Assembly: GCF_041435115.1 (NCBI RefSeq)
Contig: NZ_CP108046.1
Location: 10,106,001 to 10,170,000, forward strand
DNA: 64,000 nucleotides
Direction of reading: 5' to 3'
Origin: Streptomyces sp. NBC_00289
Lineage (GTDB): Bacteria; Actinomycetota; Actinomycetes; Streptomycetales; Streptomycetaceae
In this document: one piece after another, positions 10,077 through 19,906 of the stretch
Layout: each line of letters starts with the position of its first letter
How positions within the stretch are numbered: the first letter of the stretch is position 1
Position numbers and translations under genes: made by a program
The notes under the pieces: generated by a model
Database searches by the model: none
Told to the model about the DNA's origin: nothing
Seen by the model: only the letters and a program-made list of their open reading frames with translations

Positions 10077-10268
10077 CCAACAACCAGGCCGAACAGGACA
10101 TCCGCATGATCAAAATCCAGATGAAGCTCTCCGCGGCTGGCGCACCCCCGACAGCGCCAACCGCTGGCTCCTCGTGCGCTCCTTCCCCCTCCACCGCCCG
10201 CAAACAAGGCCGCGACCTCTTCGCCGGAAACGTCTGGCTGCCGCCCGCTCACGCGTAATCAATACCTA

Positions 10269-11419
10269 CTGACCTTCAAAGGGTGGTGTCGTAGCGGCTG
10301 ACGCCTCTTGATCCCTGCGGTATGCCGACCGCATGAGGTATGCGCAAGGGGGCGGACTGACCGACGAACGGCGGGCCTTCCGCGAGAAGTTGAGGATGGA
10401 GGCGGCCGAGCGGTTCAGGCAGGGCGACGAGAACCCGGTCATCGCTCACGACCTGCGGGTCAGCGTCCGGTCGGTACAGCGGTGGCGCAGAGCCTGGTCG
10501 CAGAACGGGCCCCGGGCCCTGGCCTCCAGGGGCCCGGCATCGCTGCCGCTTCTCAATGACGAACTGTTCGCCGTGCTGGAGCGTGAGCTGGCCAAGGGGC
10601 CGGTGGCACACGGGTGGCCGGACCAGACCTGGACCCTGTCGCGGATCAGGACGCTGATCGGGCGCCGCTTCCACAAGAGCTACACCGTGCAAGGGGTCGC
10701 CGCCCTGCTCAAGCGGCACGGTTGGAGCTGCCAGGTTCCCGCCCGGCGGGCGATCGAGCGGGACGAGAACGTGGTGGCCGGCTGGGTGAAGGAGACCTGG
10801 CCCCAGGTGGAAGGACCGTGGCGGCGCTCGACGCCTGGCTCGTCTTCGAGGACGAAGCCGGATTCTCGATGACGCCGCCGATCATCCGCACCTGGTCCCA
10901 CCGCGGCCACACCCCTGTGGTCCGCGTCCGGGGCCGCTCCCGCCGCCGCTTATCGGTGGCCGCCGTGGCCTGCTACAAGACCGGCGAACCCTCGCGGCTG
11001 ATCTACCGGCCCTGCCCAGACGCCCGGCCCGATGGGCGCAAAAGCTTCTCCTGGAAGGACTACCGCGACCTGATCCAGACCGCCCACCAGCAGCTTGGCG
11101 GCCCGATCGTGCTGGTCTGGGACAACCTCAACACCCACCTCACCGCCGGCATGCGCCGCTACATCGCCGACCGCGACTGGCTCACGGTCTTCCAACTCCC
11201 GCCCTACGCACCCGACCTCAACCCGGTCGAGGGCATCTGGTCCGTCCTGCGACGCACGACCACAGCCAACCGCGCCTTCGCCAACCCCGACGACCTGATC
11301 ACTGCCGTCCGACGCGGCCTACGCCAGCTCCAGTACCGCCACGACGTCCTCGACGGCTGCCTCACCGGCACCGGCCTCCGGCGCCAGCCACCATGACGAC
11401 ATCACGCATTCAAGGTCAG
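10269..11419 (+). mobile_element. IS630-family element (1151 bp)
   Basis: Ends begin CTGACCTTCAAAG on the left and read complementary CAAGGTCAG on the right. TA dinucleotides flank both sides (10267-10268, 11420-11421), the duplication expected for IS630. It contains two overlapping transposase frames. Confidence 0.88.
10333..11396 (+). CDS. IS630-family transposase in two frames
   Basis: The first frame (10333-10872) encodes a winged-helix DNA-binding half: MRYAQGGGLTDERRAFREKL, then SVRSVQRWRRAW. The second frame, shifted by -1 near 10815, encodes the DDE half: FEDEAGFSM, IVLVWDNLNTH, and APDLNPVEGIWSVLR. Splitting into two frames with a -1 shift is common in this family and may be programmed, but the overlap has no obvious A-rich slippery site, so a plain mutation is also possible. 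Confidence 0.8.
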
Positions 11420-11760
11420 TAAGTAGTCACCAGGTCATCACGGACATCGTCGGCATTCCCGGTGGCCCCACTCAGCAACCGTTGGAGGCCGTCGGGGGTG
11501 GCCGGCGTATTCGGCCAGTTACCAGCCGTTCTTGCGGCCGACCGGACCGAGCAGGACCGGACATAGTCGCGCATTCGGCGTCGGGCGTTGGCGCGGTCGA
11601 AGCGGTGCCCGATACGGAGAAAGAGGTCGTTGAGTTCCCCCTTCCAGGCCGCGTCCGCGAGGTCGTCGATCACATTGGAAGGCTGCCCGGATCGCATCCC
11701 AGACAGTTCTCAATGCACTCGTTGGAGGGGCAGTCCGCCAAGACCGCCCCTGGCCCACCC
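11420..11760 (-). pseudogene. IS701-like transposase N-terminal remnant
   Basis: The minus strand encodes FLRIGHRFDRANARRRMRDY, then (shifted) LGPVGRKNGW and NTPATPDGLQRLLSGA, the N-terminal block of IS701-family transposases, ending near DVRDDLVTTY. At least one frameshift is present and nothing of the catalytic core remains. It lies directly against the IS630 right end. Confidence 0.7.
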
Positions 11761-11821
11761 TCAGCCATCTACACTCCCGACGACGCCTCTGACAAGGCCA
11801 AATAGCGAAACGCTGCTGGAG

Positions 11822-11847
11822 TGACTAAGCCACTGGCATTGAGGTTA
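11822..11847. repeat. IS4-type terminal repeat remnant at the secE stop codon
   Basis: The sequence TGACTAAGCCACTGGCATTG followed by AGGTTAG is a diverged version of the IS4 right end at 5262-5285. No IS4 body adjoins it. Its outer bases overlap the TAA stop of the SecE gene. Confidence 0.6.
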
Positions 11848-12066
11848 GCCGAAGACGTACGTGACGGTCGTTCGGAAGCCGTAGTCGAAAACGATCACGG
11901 CAGCGATCATGACCATCACGAAGACGACCACTACGGACGTGTAGGCCATGAGTTGGCTGCGCTTGGGCCAGACTACCTTGCTCAGTTCGGCGACAATCTG
12001 CCGATAAAACATCACAAACCATCTTAACATTCCTCTTTTGGCGTGTTTTCTGCCTCTTCGAGTCAT
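11845..12066 (-). CDS. secE: Preprotein translocase subunit SecE, orphan paralogue
   Basis: This 73-residue single-span membrane protein carries the SecE signature: a basic N-terminus, an amphipathic helix FYRQIVAELSKVVWPKRSQL (residues about 21-40), then one transmembrane helix (about 42-62) and the YVFG end typical of actinobacterial SecE. SecE clamps the SecY channel. The housekeeping secE normally sits upstream of nusG and rplK; neither is here, so this is an extra copy. Compared with the usual Streptomyces protein from memory, the acidic N-terminal extension is missing and the core is diverged. The ATG is preceded by AAGG-type sequence in an AT-rich leader. The native C-terminus is complete, with the stop formed at an IS-end junction. 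Confidence 0.85.
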   Translation of the reverse strand: MTRRGRKHAKRGMLRWFVMFYRQIVAELSKVVWPKRSQLMAYTSVVVVFVMVMIAAVIVFDYGFRTTVTYVFG

Positions 12067-12750
12067 CCTTAATTCCCTTACCCGCTCCGTACATCAGGCT
12101 CGTAGAGAGCGCCCACGATGTATGTCACTTCTGTCGCTCATTCACGGCCATAGCAGACCACAGGCAATATGGCTTACCCTTCGGCTTACGCCGAAGATTG
12201 CTCGAAAAAATAGTCAAGCTCAAACAAATCTCTCACCAGGCAGCTGAGTCGACGCTCCGCAACGGCACCCTGTGCAACCCCAACCCACCCCTAACAGGGT
12301 GACCAGCGCCATACGGGTCTCCAGCACAGCATGGCCATCAAGCATGCTGATAGATTCGGCACGACGCGCGGCGAACCAGCGCCCCGTACAGCCTGGCTAG
12401 AAGCCGCCGAGATGTTTCAGGCACCGCAAATGGTCAAGTGTGGGGCAGGATGCCTATGTGTTGAGGCGGCTAAGCAGACGCTGCAAGCAGCATCGCGCGC
12501 TCCTTGATCTGCGACGCGCCACTGTTGCAGCAGGGTTGATTTGGTGGTCAAGTCTGGTTGTGGAGTCCGTAGAGGGTCACATCGGGGGGCACAGAGAAAA
12601 GGTACACGGGCTTCCAGCGGCCACTGGGAGCCCGTGCTCCCCTTTGCACCTGCCACATTTATGCTTCCGTACACCCGGCCACCTGAGCAATCCCTGCTCA
12701 GACAGGACCTTTGCGTGAGGGGGTCTTCCCCCGTGATGGTGGGCACGCGG
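12067..12750. other. AT-rich leader of secE and non-coding DNA
   Basis: The first 170 bases are clearly lower in GC than the surroundings and probably hold the promoter of the secE gene. The rest has no supportable gene. An imperfect hairpin at about 12605-12636 (CACGGGCT paired with AGCCCGTG) could be a terminator or an IS-end relic. Confidence 0.4.
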
Positions 12751-13665
12751 TTATTGATCACGCGGCGAGCGTGAGTTGAGCGGTGTGGTGTCGGTGTTGT
12801 ATGCGTTGGTGCCATTGGTGGAGTGCCGGCGGCGGGTGTTGTAGCGGGTGAGCCAGGCGAAGACGGTCCTGCGGCAGGTGCCAGCGTCGCCGTAGTCGTG
12901 GGCGCCCTGAAGGGCCTCGCGTTTCAGGGACGCGTGGAAGCTTTCGCAGGCCGCGTTGTCGGCGCTGGTGCCGGCCGCGCCCATCGGCCGGGTGACGCCG
13001 AGTTGGTCGCAGAGGTCGGCGATGGCCCGGGATCCGTATTGGGCTCCGCGGTCGGGGTGGAACACGGCGCCGTCCAGGCGGCCGCGGGTCGCGGCTGCCA
13101 TCCGCAGTGCGTCGGCGACCAGGCTGGTGCGCATGTGGTCGGCGATGGACCAGCCGACGGCCTTGCGGCTGAAGCTGTCGCCCATGTATTTCCGGCCGGG
13201 TTCGGTGGCGGTGAAGTCCCGCTGGAACAGGTCCGCAACCTGTGAGGTGGCCGGGGCCCGGATGGTGGTGCGCACGCGTCTGCGCAGGCGGATGCAGGTG
13301 ATGGAGAACGTCCGCGTGATTCGGGCGACCCTCTTTCGTTGACCCGCCGCCCTTTCGCGCGGAGCTCGGCGGTCACGCGCTGGGAGCCGTAGGTACCACC
13401 GGACTCGGCGTGGACTGCGCGGATCAGTCGGCCAGGATCCGGTCCTTGTGCTGCCGGGTGGCCCGGGCCTCGGCGCTGGCGAGCCACTTGTAGTAACTGG
13501 ACCGGTTCACGTGCAGGACGTGGCAGAGCCGCTTCGCTTCGTAGGTGTTCCGGTGGTCGTCAACGAACTGGAAGCGGCTGATCACCGGTTCGTCTCTCTG
13601 GCGAAATACTTGGCGGCCTTGCAAAGGATGTCCAGCTTGAACTGCGGCGGATAGTTCTTCATGAC
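12751..13665 (-). pseudogene. IS3-family transposase, frameshifted and deleted
   Basis: The orfA start (MKNYPPQFKLDILCKAAKYF, near 13663) runs directly into orfB sequence (VISRFQFVDDHRNTYEAKRL), so most of orfA is deleted. orfB continues through HVNRSSYYKWLA and GGTYGSQRVTAELRAKG but shifts frame near 13420 and again near 13330. The catalytic C-terminal part (12751-13275) keeps FHPDRGAQYGS and DNAACESFHASLKRE. It is not functional. Confidence 0.82.
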
Positions 13666-13766
13666 CAGGAGATGGCCGTTCTCAGATCCTCAGGATCCAG
13701 TGTCTCGTGTGTCCAGAATCAAGGGGCCAGGCCCGCCAGCGCGTCCTGCCCGAGATGGCGTCCCGC

Positions 13767-15173
13767 GTGATGGTGTAGGCGATCACCGTGCGGGTGTGCG
13801 CGGGCGGGTGCCCGGGGCGTGCATCCGGTGACGGTCTCCGCTCCCTGCGCATGAGGCAGGCCACCGTGCAAATCTCCCTGGTGAACGGCCAGTTCAACCC
13901 TGGAGGTGCCCGATGGCCTTGTCCCAGTCTGACCTACAACGCCTGCTGGAGTCACTACGCACGGCGGACGGGATCGAGCTCGTCCGCAACGTCGCCGAGC
14001 GCATGCTGCAAGAGCTGATCGAGGCCGAGCTCAGCGGCCGGATCAGCGCCCAGTGGAACGAGCACACCGAAGCCCGCACCGCCTTCCGCAACGGCCACCG
14101 GGAGAAGACCTTGGCCACCCAGGCCGGCGATCTGGACCTGGCGATACCGAAGCTGCGCAGCGGCAGCTTCTTCCCCAGCCTGCTGGAACGGCGGCGCCGC
14201 ATCGACCAGGCGCTCTACGCCGTCATCATGGAGGCATACGTGCACGGGGTGTCCACCCGCTCGGTCGACGACCTGGTCAAGGCGCTCGGCGCGGACAGCG
14301 GAATCTCCAAGAGCGAGGTCTCACGGATCTGCGGTGACCTGGACGAACAGCTCACGGTCTTCCGCGGCCGGCCCCTGGATCACAGCCGCTTCCCCTACCT
14401 CTACCTGGACGCCACCTACTGCAAGGTGCGCGTGAACCACCGGATCGTCTCCCAGGCCGTGGTCATCGCCACCGGCATCAGTGAGGACGGCGGCCGTGAG
14501 GTGCTGGGTGTGATGGTCGGTGACAGCGAGACCGAAGCGTTCTGGAGCGAGTTCCTGCGCTCCTTGCGCGAACGCGGCCTGGGCGGGGTCCGTCTGGTCA
14601 TCTCCGACAGTCACAGCGGCCTGGTGGCAGCGATCCGCAAGGTCATGCTCGGTGCCGCCTGGCAGCGTTGTCGTGTCCATTTCTTGAGGAATGTGTTTTC
14701 CGTGATCCCCAAGGAATCCGGGGAAATGGTCGCGGCGACCATCCGCACCATCTTCATCCAGCCCACCGCCGAAGCCGTCCATCACCAACTCGATGCGGTG
14801 GCCGACATGCTCGGGCAGCAGTTTCCCAAGGTCAGGCAGATGCTCCTGGACGCCAAGGAGGACCTGACCGCCTTCGCTGCCTTTCCCATCTCGCATTGGA
14901 AGAAGATCCAGTCTTCAAATCCCCTGGAGCGGATCAACCGCGAGATCAAGCGCCGCACCGACGTCGTGCAGGTCTTCCCCAACCCGGCCGCCCTCGAGCG
15001 GCTGGTCACCGCCGTGCTCAGCGAGATGCACGACGAATGGATCGCCTTCCCCCGCCGCTACCTGTCCGAAGGCAGCATGACTGCCATCTACGCCGCCGAA
15101 CACGCCGACCACACCACCCATGCACTCCCCAACACCCCGAACACTACGGAGGATTGATCGCCTACACCATCAC
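13767..15173 (+). mobile_element. IS256-family element (1407 bp)
   Basis: Perfect terminal repeats GTGATGGTGTAGGCGATCA on the left and complement on the right. No 8-bp direct repeat is seen in the flanks, so one side has probably been rearranged. It truncates an IS1182 relic on its right. Confidence 0.88.
13913..15157 (+). CDS. IS256-family (mutator-type) transposase
   Basis: A full-length 414-residue transposase. The DDE residues lie in YLYLDATYCKVRV, LVISDSHSGLVAAI and WKKIQSSNPLERINREIKRR, and the characteristic CRVHFLRNV follows the second Asp. The ATG is preceded by GGAGG (GGAGGTGCCC) at good spacing. The sequence shows no damage, so this is a candidate active element. Confidence 0.93.
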   Translation: MALSQSDLQRLLESLRTADGIELVRNVAERMLQELIEAELSGRISAQWNEHTEARTAFRNGHREKTLATQAGDLDLAIPKLRSGSFFPSLLERRRRIDQALYAVIMEAYVHGVSTRSVDDLVKALGADSGISKSEVSRICGDLDEQLTVFRGRPLDHSRFPYLYLDATYCKVRVNHRIVSQAVVIATGISEDGGREVLGVMVGDSETEAFWSEFLRSLRERGLGGVRLVISDSHSGLVAAIRKVMLGAAWQRCRVHFLRNVFSVIPKESGEMVAATIRTIFIQPTAEAVHHQLDAVADMLGQQFPKVRQMLLDAKEDLTAFAAFPISHWKKIQSSNPLERINREIKRRTDVVQVFPNPAALERLVTAVLSEMHDEWIAFPRRYLSEGSMTAIYAAEHADHTTHALPNTPNTTED

Positions 15174-15175
15174 AG

Positions 15176-15660
15176 GGGACGTGACCCTGCCCGAACACCA
15201 CAGCGAGCCGTTCCCGCTTGGTCTTCGAGGCTGGCAGCGTCCAGCCTTCGACCCGCTGCCCGTAACGGTGGGCGATTTCGGGCACGTCCACCACGCCGGC
15301 CAGCCAGGACGGGGCAGCCGCTGAGAGAGCCTCAAGTGCGGCCCGCACGCTCTCCCCGGCCAGCTCCAGCCGGTCAAGTCCCTGACCGCGCTGATCACAT
15401 GGGTCGCATCGGTGCGCTGTTTCCCGCCCGCCGCCACCAGCCCCTTATCCGGCAGTGCTCCACCAGCCGTTCGAAGAGGACCCGCTCCATGCCGTGTTCC
15501 ACCAGGCGGGCACGGAACTTTGACAACACCGTGAAATCGAAGCCGGTGTCCTCCAGCTCCATCCCGAACGCGTACTTCCCATCAATCGCCCACCGCCATC
15601 GCCGCGGCCTGCCGATCGGTCAGGTCCTCAGCGAACTGCAACACCGTGCCCAGCGATAGA
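15176..15660 (-). pseudogene. IS1182-family transposase N-terminal fragment
   Basis: Minus-strand pieces match the first third of the IS1182 transposases at 34 and 54 kb: KQRTDATHVISAVRDL, then in another frame RAALEALSAAAPSWLAGV and HRYGQRVEGWTLPASKTK. It ends abruptly at the IS256 right end. Several frameshifts are present. Confidence 0.78.
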
Positions 15661-15760
15661 GTAGCTACCCGGCCTTGGGGCAAGGGCCCAGGTCTCTGGA
15701 CGATGCTCTGGCCCTATTGGACGATCCGTGTCAGGCGTTCTGGGACTGGTCAGCTGTTGG

Positions 15761-16231
15761 TCAGAATGGGTGCGGTTCCGCGGGAGCCGGGCTCGACGGC
15801 GACTGTGCTGGAGCGGAGTCGGGTCTGGCCGTTGGGGCGGGCTGGCCCTGGGCGGGCATTCCTGGGCGGTAGGTCTTGGTGATGGTCGCGGTCGCATGCG
15901 CCAGGGATGCGGCGACTTCCTCGACGTCGATCTCAAGGACGGTGCGGCGCTGGCCTTCCTTGCCATCGTAAGTGCGTTGTTTGAGGCGGCCCTGAACGAT
16001 GACACGCATCCCCTTGGCCAGCGACTGCGCGGCATTTTCGCCGGCCTGTCGCCACAGCGAGCAGCGCAGGAAAAGGGTTTGCCCGTCGACGAACTCATTG
16101 CGGTCACGGTCGAAGACGCGGGGGGTGGATGCCACGGTGAACCCGGCCACCGGGATACCGGAGTTGGTGTAGCGCAGTTCCACGTCGGCGGTCAGGTTGC
16201 CCACCACCGTCACCAGCGTCTCGCCCGCCAT
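15761..16231 (-). CDS. ssb: Single-stranded DNA-binding protein paralogue
   Basis: This 156-residue protein has an N-terminal OB-fold of about 110 residues ([20 protein letters not shown], then [20 protein letters not shown] and [20 protein letters not shown]). A Pro/Ala-rich linker and the tip AEPHPF follow. It binds ssDNA in replication and repair. The tip departs from the usual acidic DDDIPF peptide that docks partner proteins. A second ssb away from rpsF/rpsR is usual for competence, plasmid or integrative-element roles. It is divergent from a small gene at 16311, with about 80 bp between them. Confidence 0.92.
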   Translation of the reverse strand: MAGETLVTVVGNLTADVELRYTNSGIPVAGFTVASTPRVFDRDRNEFVDGQTLFLRCSLWRQAGENAAQSLAKGMRVIVQGRLKQRTYDGKEGQRRTVLEIDVEEVAASLAHATATITKTYRPGMPAQGQPAPTARPDSAPAQSPSSPAPAEPHPF

Positions 16232-16310
16232 ACCGCCACCCTCTTTGCCGTCCGCTCACCGCAATACGCCCACCGTACCGGCCCTGCACCCTGGCTGGCA
16301 CGATGACCGT

Positions 16311-16523
16311 ATGACGAGCGAGGAGCACACGCTGGAGACGGCAGCCCAGGCACTGCACGATGCACAGGAAGCCGTCCACACGGCTCGCCGGAACCTGACC
16401 GCGGCGATCGTGGCCGCATACCAAGGTGGGGAGTCGGCAGCCCGGATCGCGATGCGCACCGGTAGGCACATCATCGAGATCCGGAATCTGCTGGCCGCCG
16501 CCCAGGCATCCCGTCGCAGGTAG
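16311..16523 (+). CDS. Small helix-turn-helix-like protein of unknown function
   Basis: The frame encodes 70 residues: an N-terminal amphipathic helix rich in Glu and Ala (residues 1-28) and a segment AYQGGESAARIAMRTGRHII (37-56) that resembles a helix-turn-helix turning at Gly-Gly-Glu. It is divergently arranged with ssb; both starts could share the 16232-16310 intergenic promoter region. I do not recognise a named family. An antirepressor or small DNA-binding partner is possible but unproven. Confidence 0.6.
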   Translation: MTSEEHTLETAAQALHDAQEAVHTARRNLTAAIVAAYQGGESAARIAMRTGRHIIEIRNLLAAAQASRRR

Positions 16524-17372
16524 ACCAGTTGTCGCGGCGAGGTTCCCCCGCAGCCGACCCTCACCCCGGAGTCGCTTCGCCTTCTGAGATGAGGCGACGC
16601 CCGGCCCGTCGAGTTGCAGCCGAGTGACAACCCGACTTCACCTGCGGCGGCCGGGCCGGGGCCCGCATGGACGTGAATCTACGCCGCTGCCTGACGCTCG
16701 TACGGTTTGGTATGCGGCTCAGCGGTGTCCTCACGCCGTGTTCTGGCCCGGGCCCGGCAGCCCGGTGTCCGACCTGCCAGGATGACAACCAGGGCGTGTT
16801 ATGTAACCCGTGGCGCGTCCTGCGGCCATTCAACAACCGGCCGCGGGGCGCACGGTCTCGGGTGTCCGTAACGGCGCGGCGGCCAGCCCGCGGGCTCAGC
16901 TGACCTGCCCCGACCCTGCTGTGCTGGGGCGAGCCATACTGAGGATGACCTCGCTTCGCGTATACGGGGCGGCCGAGAGCGGGAAGTGAGTTTGGCCCGC
17001 TGGCGTTCCGCCCGCTCGCTCGGCAGTGGCCCGTGGCCGGACGCGCGCCACAAGCTGACCCGGGAACAGTCGTCCTGTTATGACGAGTGCGGCGGGCAGG
17101 CTCTGTCAGCGCGCGTGGCGGCCACGCGGACGGCGCGGTCCGGAGCTGCTTCGCCGTGGAGGGCTGCCGCCGTCGGCTGGTGGGGATGGGGAGGAGAAGC
17201 GGCCCGGAACAGCGGAACGGGCGCTGTCACGTTGGCTGGCCGGTGCGGGATGATCTTCGGCCGCTCCGGCTCCAGCCACGGCGGATGCGGGCCGTGATCC
17301 CCGCCCGTTCTGAGTCCTCAGCCGACTGCGCGACGCACCGCCCCGGCTGAGTTCCGCCGATAGTGTGGTCGT
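16524..17372. other. Long intergenic region without a supported gene
   Basis: About 850 bases with no frame that looks coding and no IS end that I can recognise. The last 40 bases (around TAGTGTGGTCGT at 17360) probably hold the promoter of the following TPR gene, which has almost no leader. It may contain a decayed gene beyond recognition. Confidence 0.4.
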
Positions 17373-18421
17373 ATGTCCCGCAAGCGCCGCCCCGCACACG
17401 GCCTGCCCGTCCTCGTCGAGCGGACTGATGCCCTGCAAGCCGAAGAGTTGGAAGCGCTGGCCCGCAAGTATTCCCAGGACCAGGAAGAACTCCTGACCGA
17501 GGCCGCAGAGTTCTACAGCCGCGCAGGCCAGCACGACAACGCGCTCGCGCTCTACCAGCAGGTGCTGGACGCCAACTGCCGAGATCCCCACCTCATCCAG
17601 GCTTTCCGCATCGACACGCTCTGGAATGCAGGACGCACCGACGAGGCCCGCGAAGCCGCCGAAGCCTTGCGTCGCCGGCACCCCGCCCATGCCGTCACTT
17701 GGGAGATCATCGCGGAGATGCTCGAGGTCGCTGACCACCTCCACGATGCTGCGGACTGGTTCACCGCCGGAGGGACCCACCTCTTGGGCCCCACCGCCCC
17801 TCTCTCCGTTGACGCTGTCCACGACGCGGCAGATGGCAACGGCATCGAGATGCTCATCATCAGCCGCCACCGTGTCAGGCGCCGCCTCGGCCAGCCCTGC
17901 GACGACCTCGACCAGCTCGCACACGACCGCTACGACAACCGCCCGGCACAACTTCGCGCGACCAGCACCCTCGACGACCTCCACAACCCGAAACTGCGAG
18001 AAGCAGCAGGCAAGGATCCCCAAGCCCTGATCGCCTCGATCGAGAAACTGTCCCGCGAGGTCGAAGCCCGCCGCTCTGCCCTCTCCCGGCCCCACCTGAC
18101 CTGCGCACTCTTCTGGAGCCCTGACGAGTTCGCCCAGCTGCTGACACATGGCCCGAGCTGGCCGACCACTACGGCACCGAGCACCACGAACACATCCGCC
18201 ACATCGAGCAGATGCTGCAATGCCTGTCCAACGAAAGCGAACCCCACCTCGGCATCGCGCACGGCACTGTGACCGACTTCGAGTCCTTCACCCGCGAGGA
18301 GAACCTCGCTCCCGGGGACGGGGACACCCGAGCCCACTACGCCGCCGACCTCGCAGCCCGGGGCCAGGCCACCCCATGGACTCCGCCCCGCAACACCCCC
18401 TGCTGGTGCGGCTCCACACAC

Positions 18422-19757
18422 CAGGGCGATTGCAAAGTCGTCTGATCCCGGATCGTTGCAGGTCAGTTAAGCCCGATGAGGTCCAGGGGGCGTTCGTAGG
18501 GGCGGAGGGCTGTGGTGCGGAGTCCGGCGGCGATGTTGGTGTGGCCGGCGTCGCGGAGTTGGTTGATGGCGAAGCTGCGGAGGGTGGCCATGTTCTCCGG
18601 GCTGTGCCCGGTGCGGATCTTGGAGGCGTCTTCGCGGAAGGCGGTGTCGCGGACGAAGTGGAGCCTGTTTTCGATCACCCAGTGCGCCCTCGAGATCGTT
18701 GCGATCCGTTCGGGAGACGCCTGGCGGCTGGTCAGGTCGGTGATCACGTAGACCGTTTCCCGGCTCTGCTTGCCGGTCTTGGTGTCGGTGCGGTGGCGTA
18801 CGACCTTGGCGGCCTGGGCGGCGTGGGGGAAGTCGACGCCGAGGCCGGTGACGGTCAGGGCCTGCACGACCCGGGTCTCCTTACGTCCGTGGCCGGTGGT
18901 GCGGTCGTAGAACTTCGCCGCCGCCTGCTCCCAGGGCAGGGTCCGCAGCTGCTCGTAGAGGTTCTTCTGGTTCCGCTTCACGGTGAAGGCGTAGTGCGCC
19001 TTCTTGACGTCGACGAGGAAGCGGGCGTGCTCGCGCTGGGTGTGCAGAGCATCGCCGGTCACGGTGACACCCTGCAGGTCAAAGGGGTCCAGTAGGGCGG
19101 CGAAGCAGGTGATTTCGTTGGTCTTCTCGGGAATCCTGAGCGGGGTGACGGTCATGCCGGTGCCGGTCATCGCGGCCAGCAGGTGCGCGGCCGGGGTGGT
19201 GCCGTGGCGCGAGCCGCGGGCGCTCTTGCCGTCGACGGCGAGGGTGTCGGTGCTGGCCGGGTCATGGCCGAGGAGGTCGGCCAGGCCGCCGGGGCAGGTG
19301 TCCTTGACGACCCGGCGGATGGTCGCGCCGCTGGGCGGGACACGTACGGACAGGTCGGTCGCGGTACGGGCACCGAGCCGGGCCAGGACGTCCTGCGGCG
19401 CGTCAGCCGCCCACTCGTCGATCGCCACGAAGCTCCTCGCACCGGTGACCACGGCGGAGCAGGCGATCAGCAGTACTGCCACGAAGGGGTGACGCTTTCC
19501 GCGCCGGCACCGCGGATCGGCAAGTGCCCGCAGCCGCCCGGCCAGCAGACCCGTCGCACCATGCTGACGGGTGGGCGACTTGACCAGGCAGACGGTGGCA
19601 GACTGGCGGCACATCGAAGCTCCGTTGCGGGACGGCGACTTGGGAAGGTCACCTCCACAACGGAGCTTCGTTGCATCCGGTCGCGCGCCCTCCCGACATC
19701 GTCACACTGCCGTGACCAGCACACTCACGAGATCACCGCGACTTTGCAATCGCCCTG
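18422..19757 (-). mobile_element. ISAs1-family element B (1336 bp)
   Basis: Perfect 19-bp ends CAGGGCGATTGCAAAGTCG and complement. A perfect 10-bp duplication CTCCACACAC lies at 18412-18421 and 19758-19767. Removing the element and one repeat restores the SEC-C reading frame, confirming the boundaries. Confidence 0.96.
18463..19614 (-). CDS. ISAs1-family transposase (type B)
   Basis: A 383-residue DDE transposase: LAVDGKSARGSRHG (Asp), VTVTGDALHTQREHARF (Asp), YAFTVKRNQKNLYEQL, and HWVIENRLHFVRDTAFREDAS (Glu). It belongs to the same family as element A but is only distantly similar and shorter. No damage is seen, and the clean target duplication suggests recent activity. Confidence 0.92.
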   Translation of the reverse strand: MCRQSATVCLVKSPTRQHGATGLLAGRLRALADPRCRRGKRHPFVAVLLIACSAVVTGARSFVAIDEWAADAPQDVLARLGARTATDLSVRVPPSGATIRRVVKDTCPGGLADLLGHDPASTDTLAVDGKSARGSRHGTTPAAHLLAAMTGTGMTVTPLRIPEKTNEITCFAALLDPFDLQGVTVTGDALHTQREHARFLVDVKKAHYAFTVKRNQKNLYEQLRTLPWEQAAAKFYDRTTGHGRKETRVVQALTVTGLGVDFPHAAQAAKVVRHRTDTKTGKQSRETVYVITDLTSRQASPERIATISRAHWVIENRLHFVRDTAFREDASKIRTGHSPENMATLRSFAINQLRDAGHTNIAAGLRTTALRPYERPLDLIGLN

Positions 19758-19906
19758 CTCCACACACAAGTACAAGAAATGCTGCGATAACCCCGCCCTC
19801 ACCACCTGACCAAGATCCAAACGGGCTCTTTCACCAAACTCGCGACAGAGCCAGAACTGAGTGGCCGTTGACAGTGGGCGCCCAGGGCACCGGCCGTGGT
19901 CCGTTA

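Larger units (their letters stand above)
7490..10258 (+). pseudogene. IS66-family transposase relic, split by ISAs1-A
   Basis: Pieces in several frames match IS66 TnpC: PVADPDAVIEHRPAACGGC (zinc-finger region), LKVRCHRGHITR, HFDESGIRV, and a TWYKAHAKRG piece leading into HFTGTTVTDAWSSYLGYG. After the ISAs1-A insertion (8616-10076) the C-terminus resumes with NNQAEQDIRMIKIQMKLS, the highly conserved IS66 tail. At least three frameshifts occur and the N-terminus is missing. No IS66 accessory genes (tnpA/tnpB) remain. Confidence 0.82.
17373..19809 (+). pseudogene. TPR / SEC-C motif protein, broken by frameshift and ISAs1-B
   Basis: The frame at 17373 (MSRKRRPAHGLPVL) encodes TPR-like helices (AAEFYSRAGQHDNALALYQQVL near residues 45-68) and continues for about 258 codons. 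At about 18147 a one-base deletion shifts frame; the correct reading continues as HHEHIRHIEQMLQCLSNE to NTPCWCGS. There ISAs1-B (18422-19757) is inserted, and after it KYKKCCDNPALTT and the stop at 19809 complete a SEC-C zinc motif (CWC..KKCC). Such proteins occur widely in actinobacteria; SEC-C binds zinc. The original protein would be about 370 residues. Function is unknown. Confidence 0.85.

Noticed and set aside
17106..18149. 347-residue minus-strand frame
   Set aside because: Antisense of the TPR/SEC-C gene; the plus strand carries the TPR pattern and the SEC-C cysteines.
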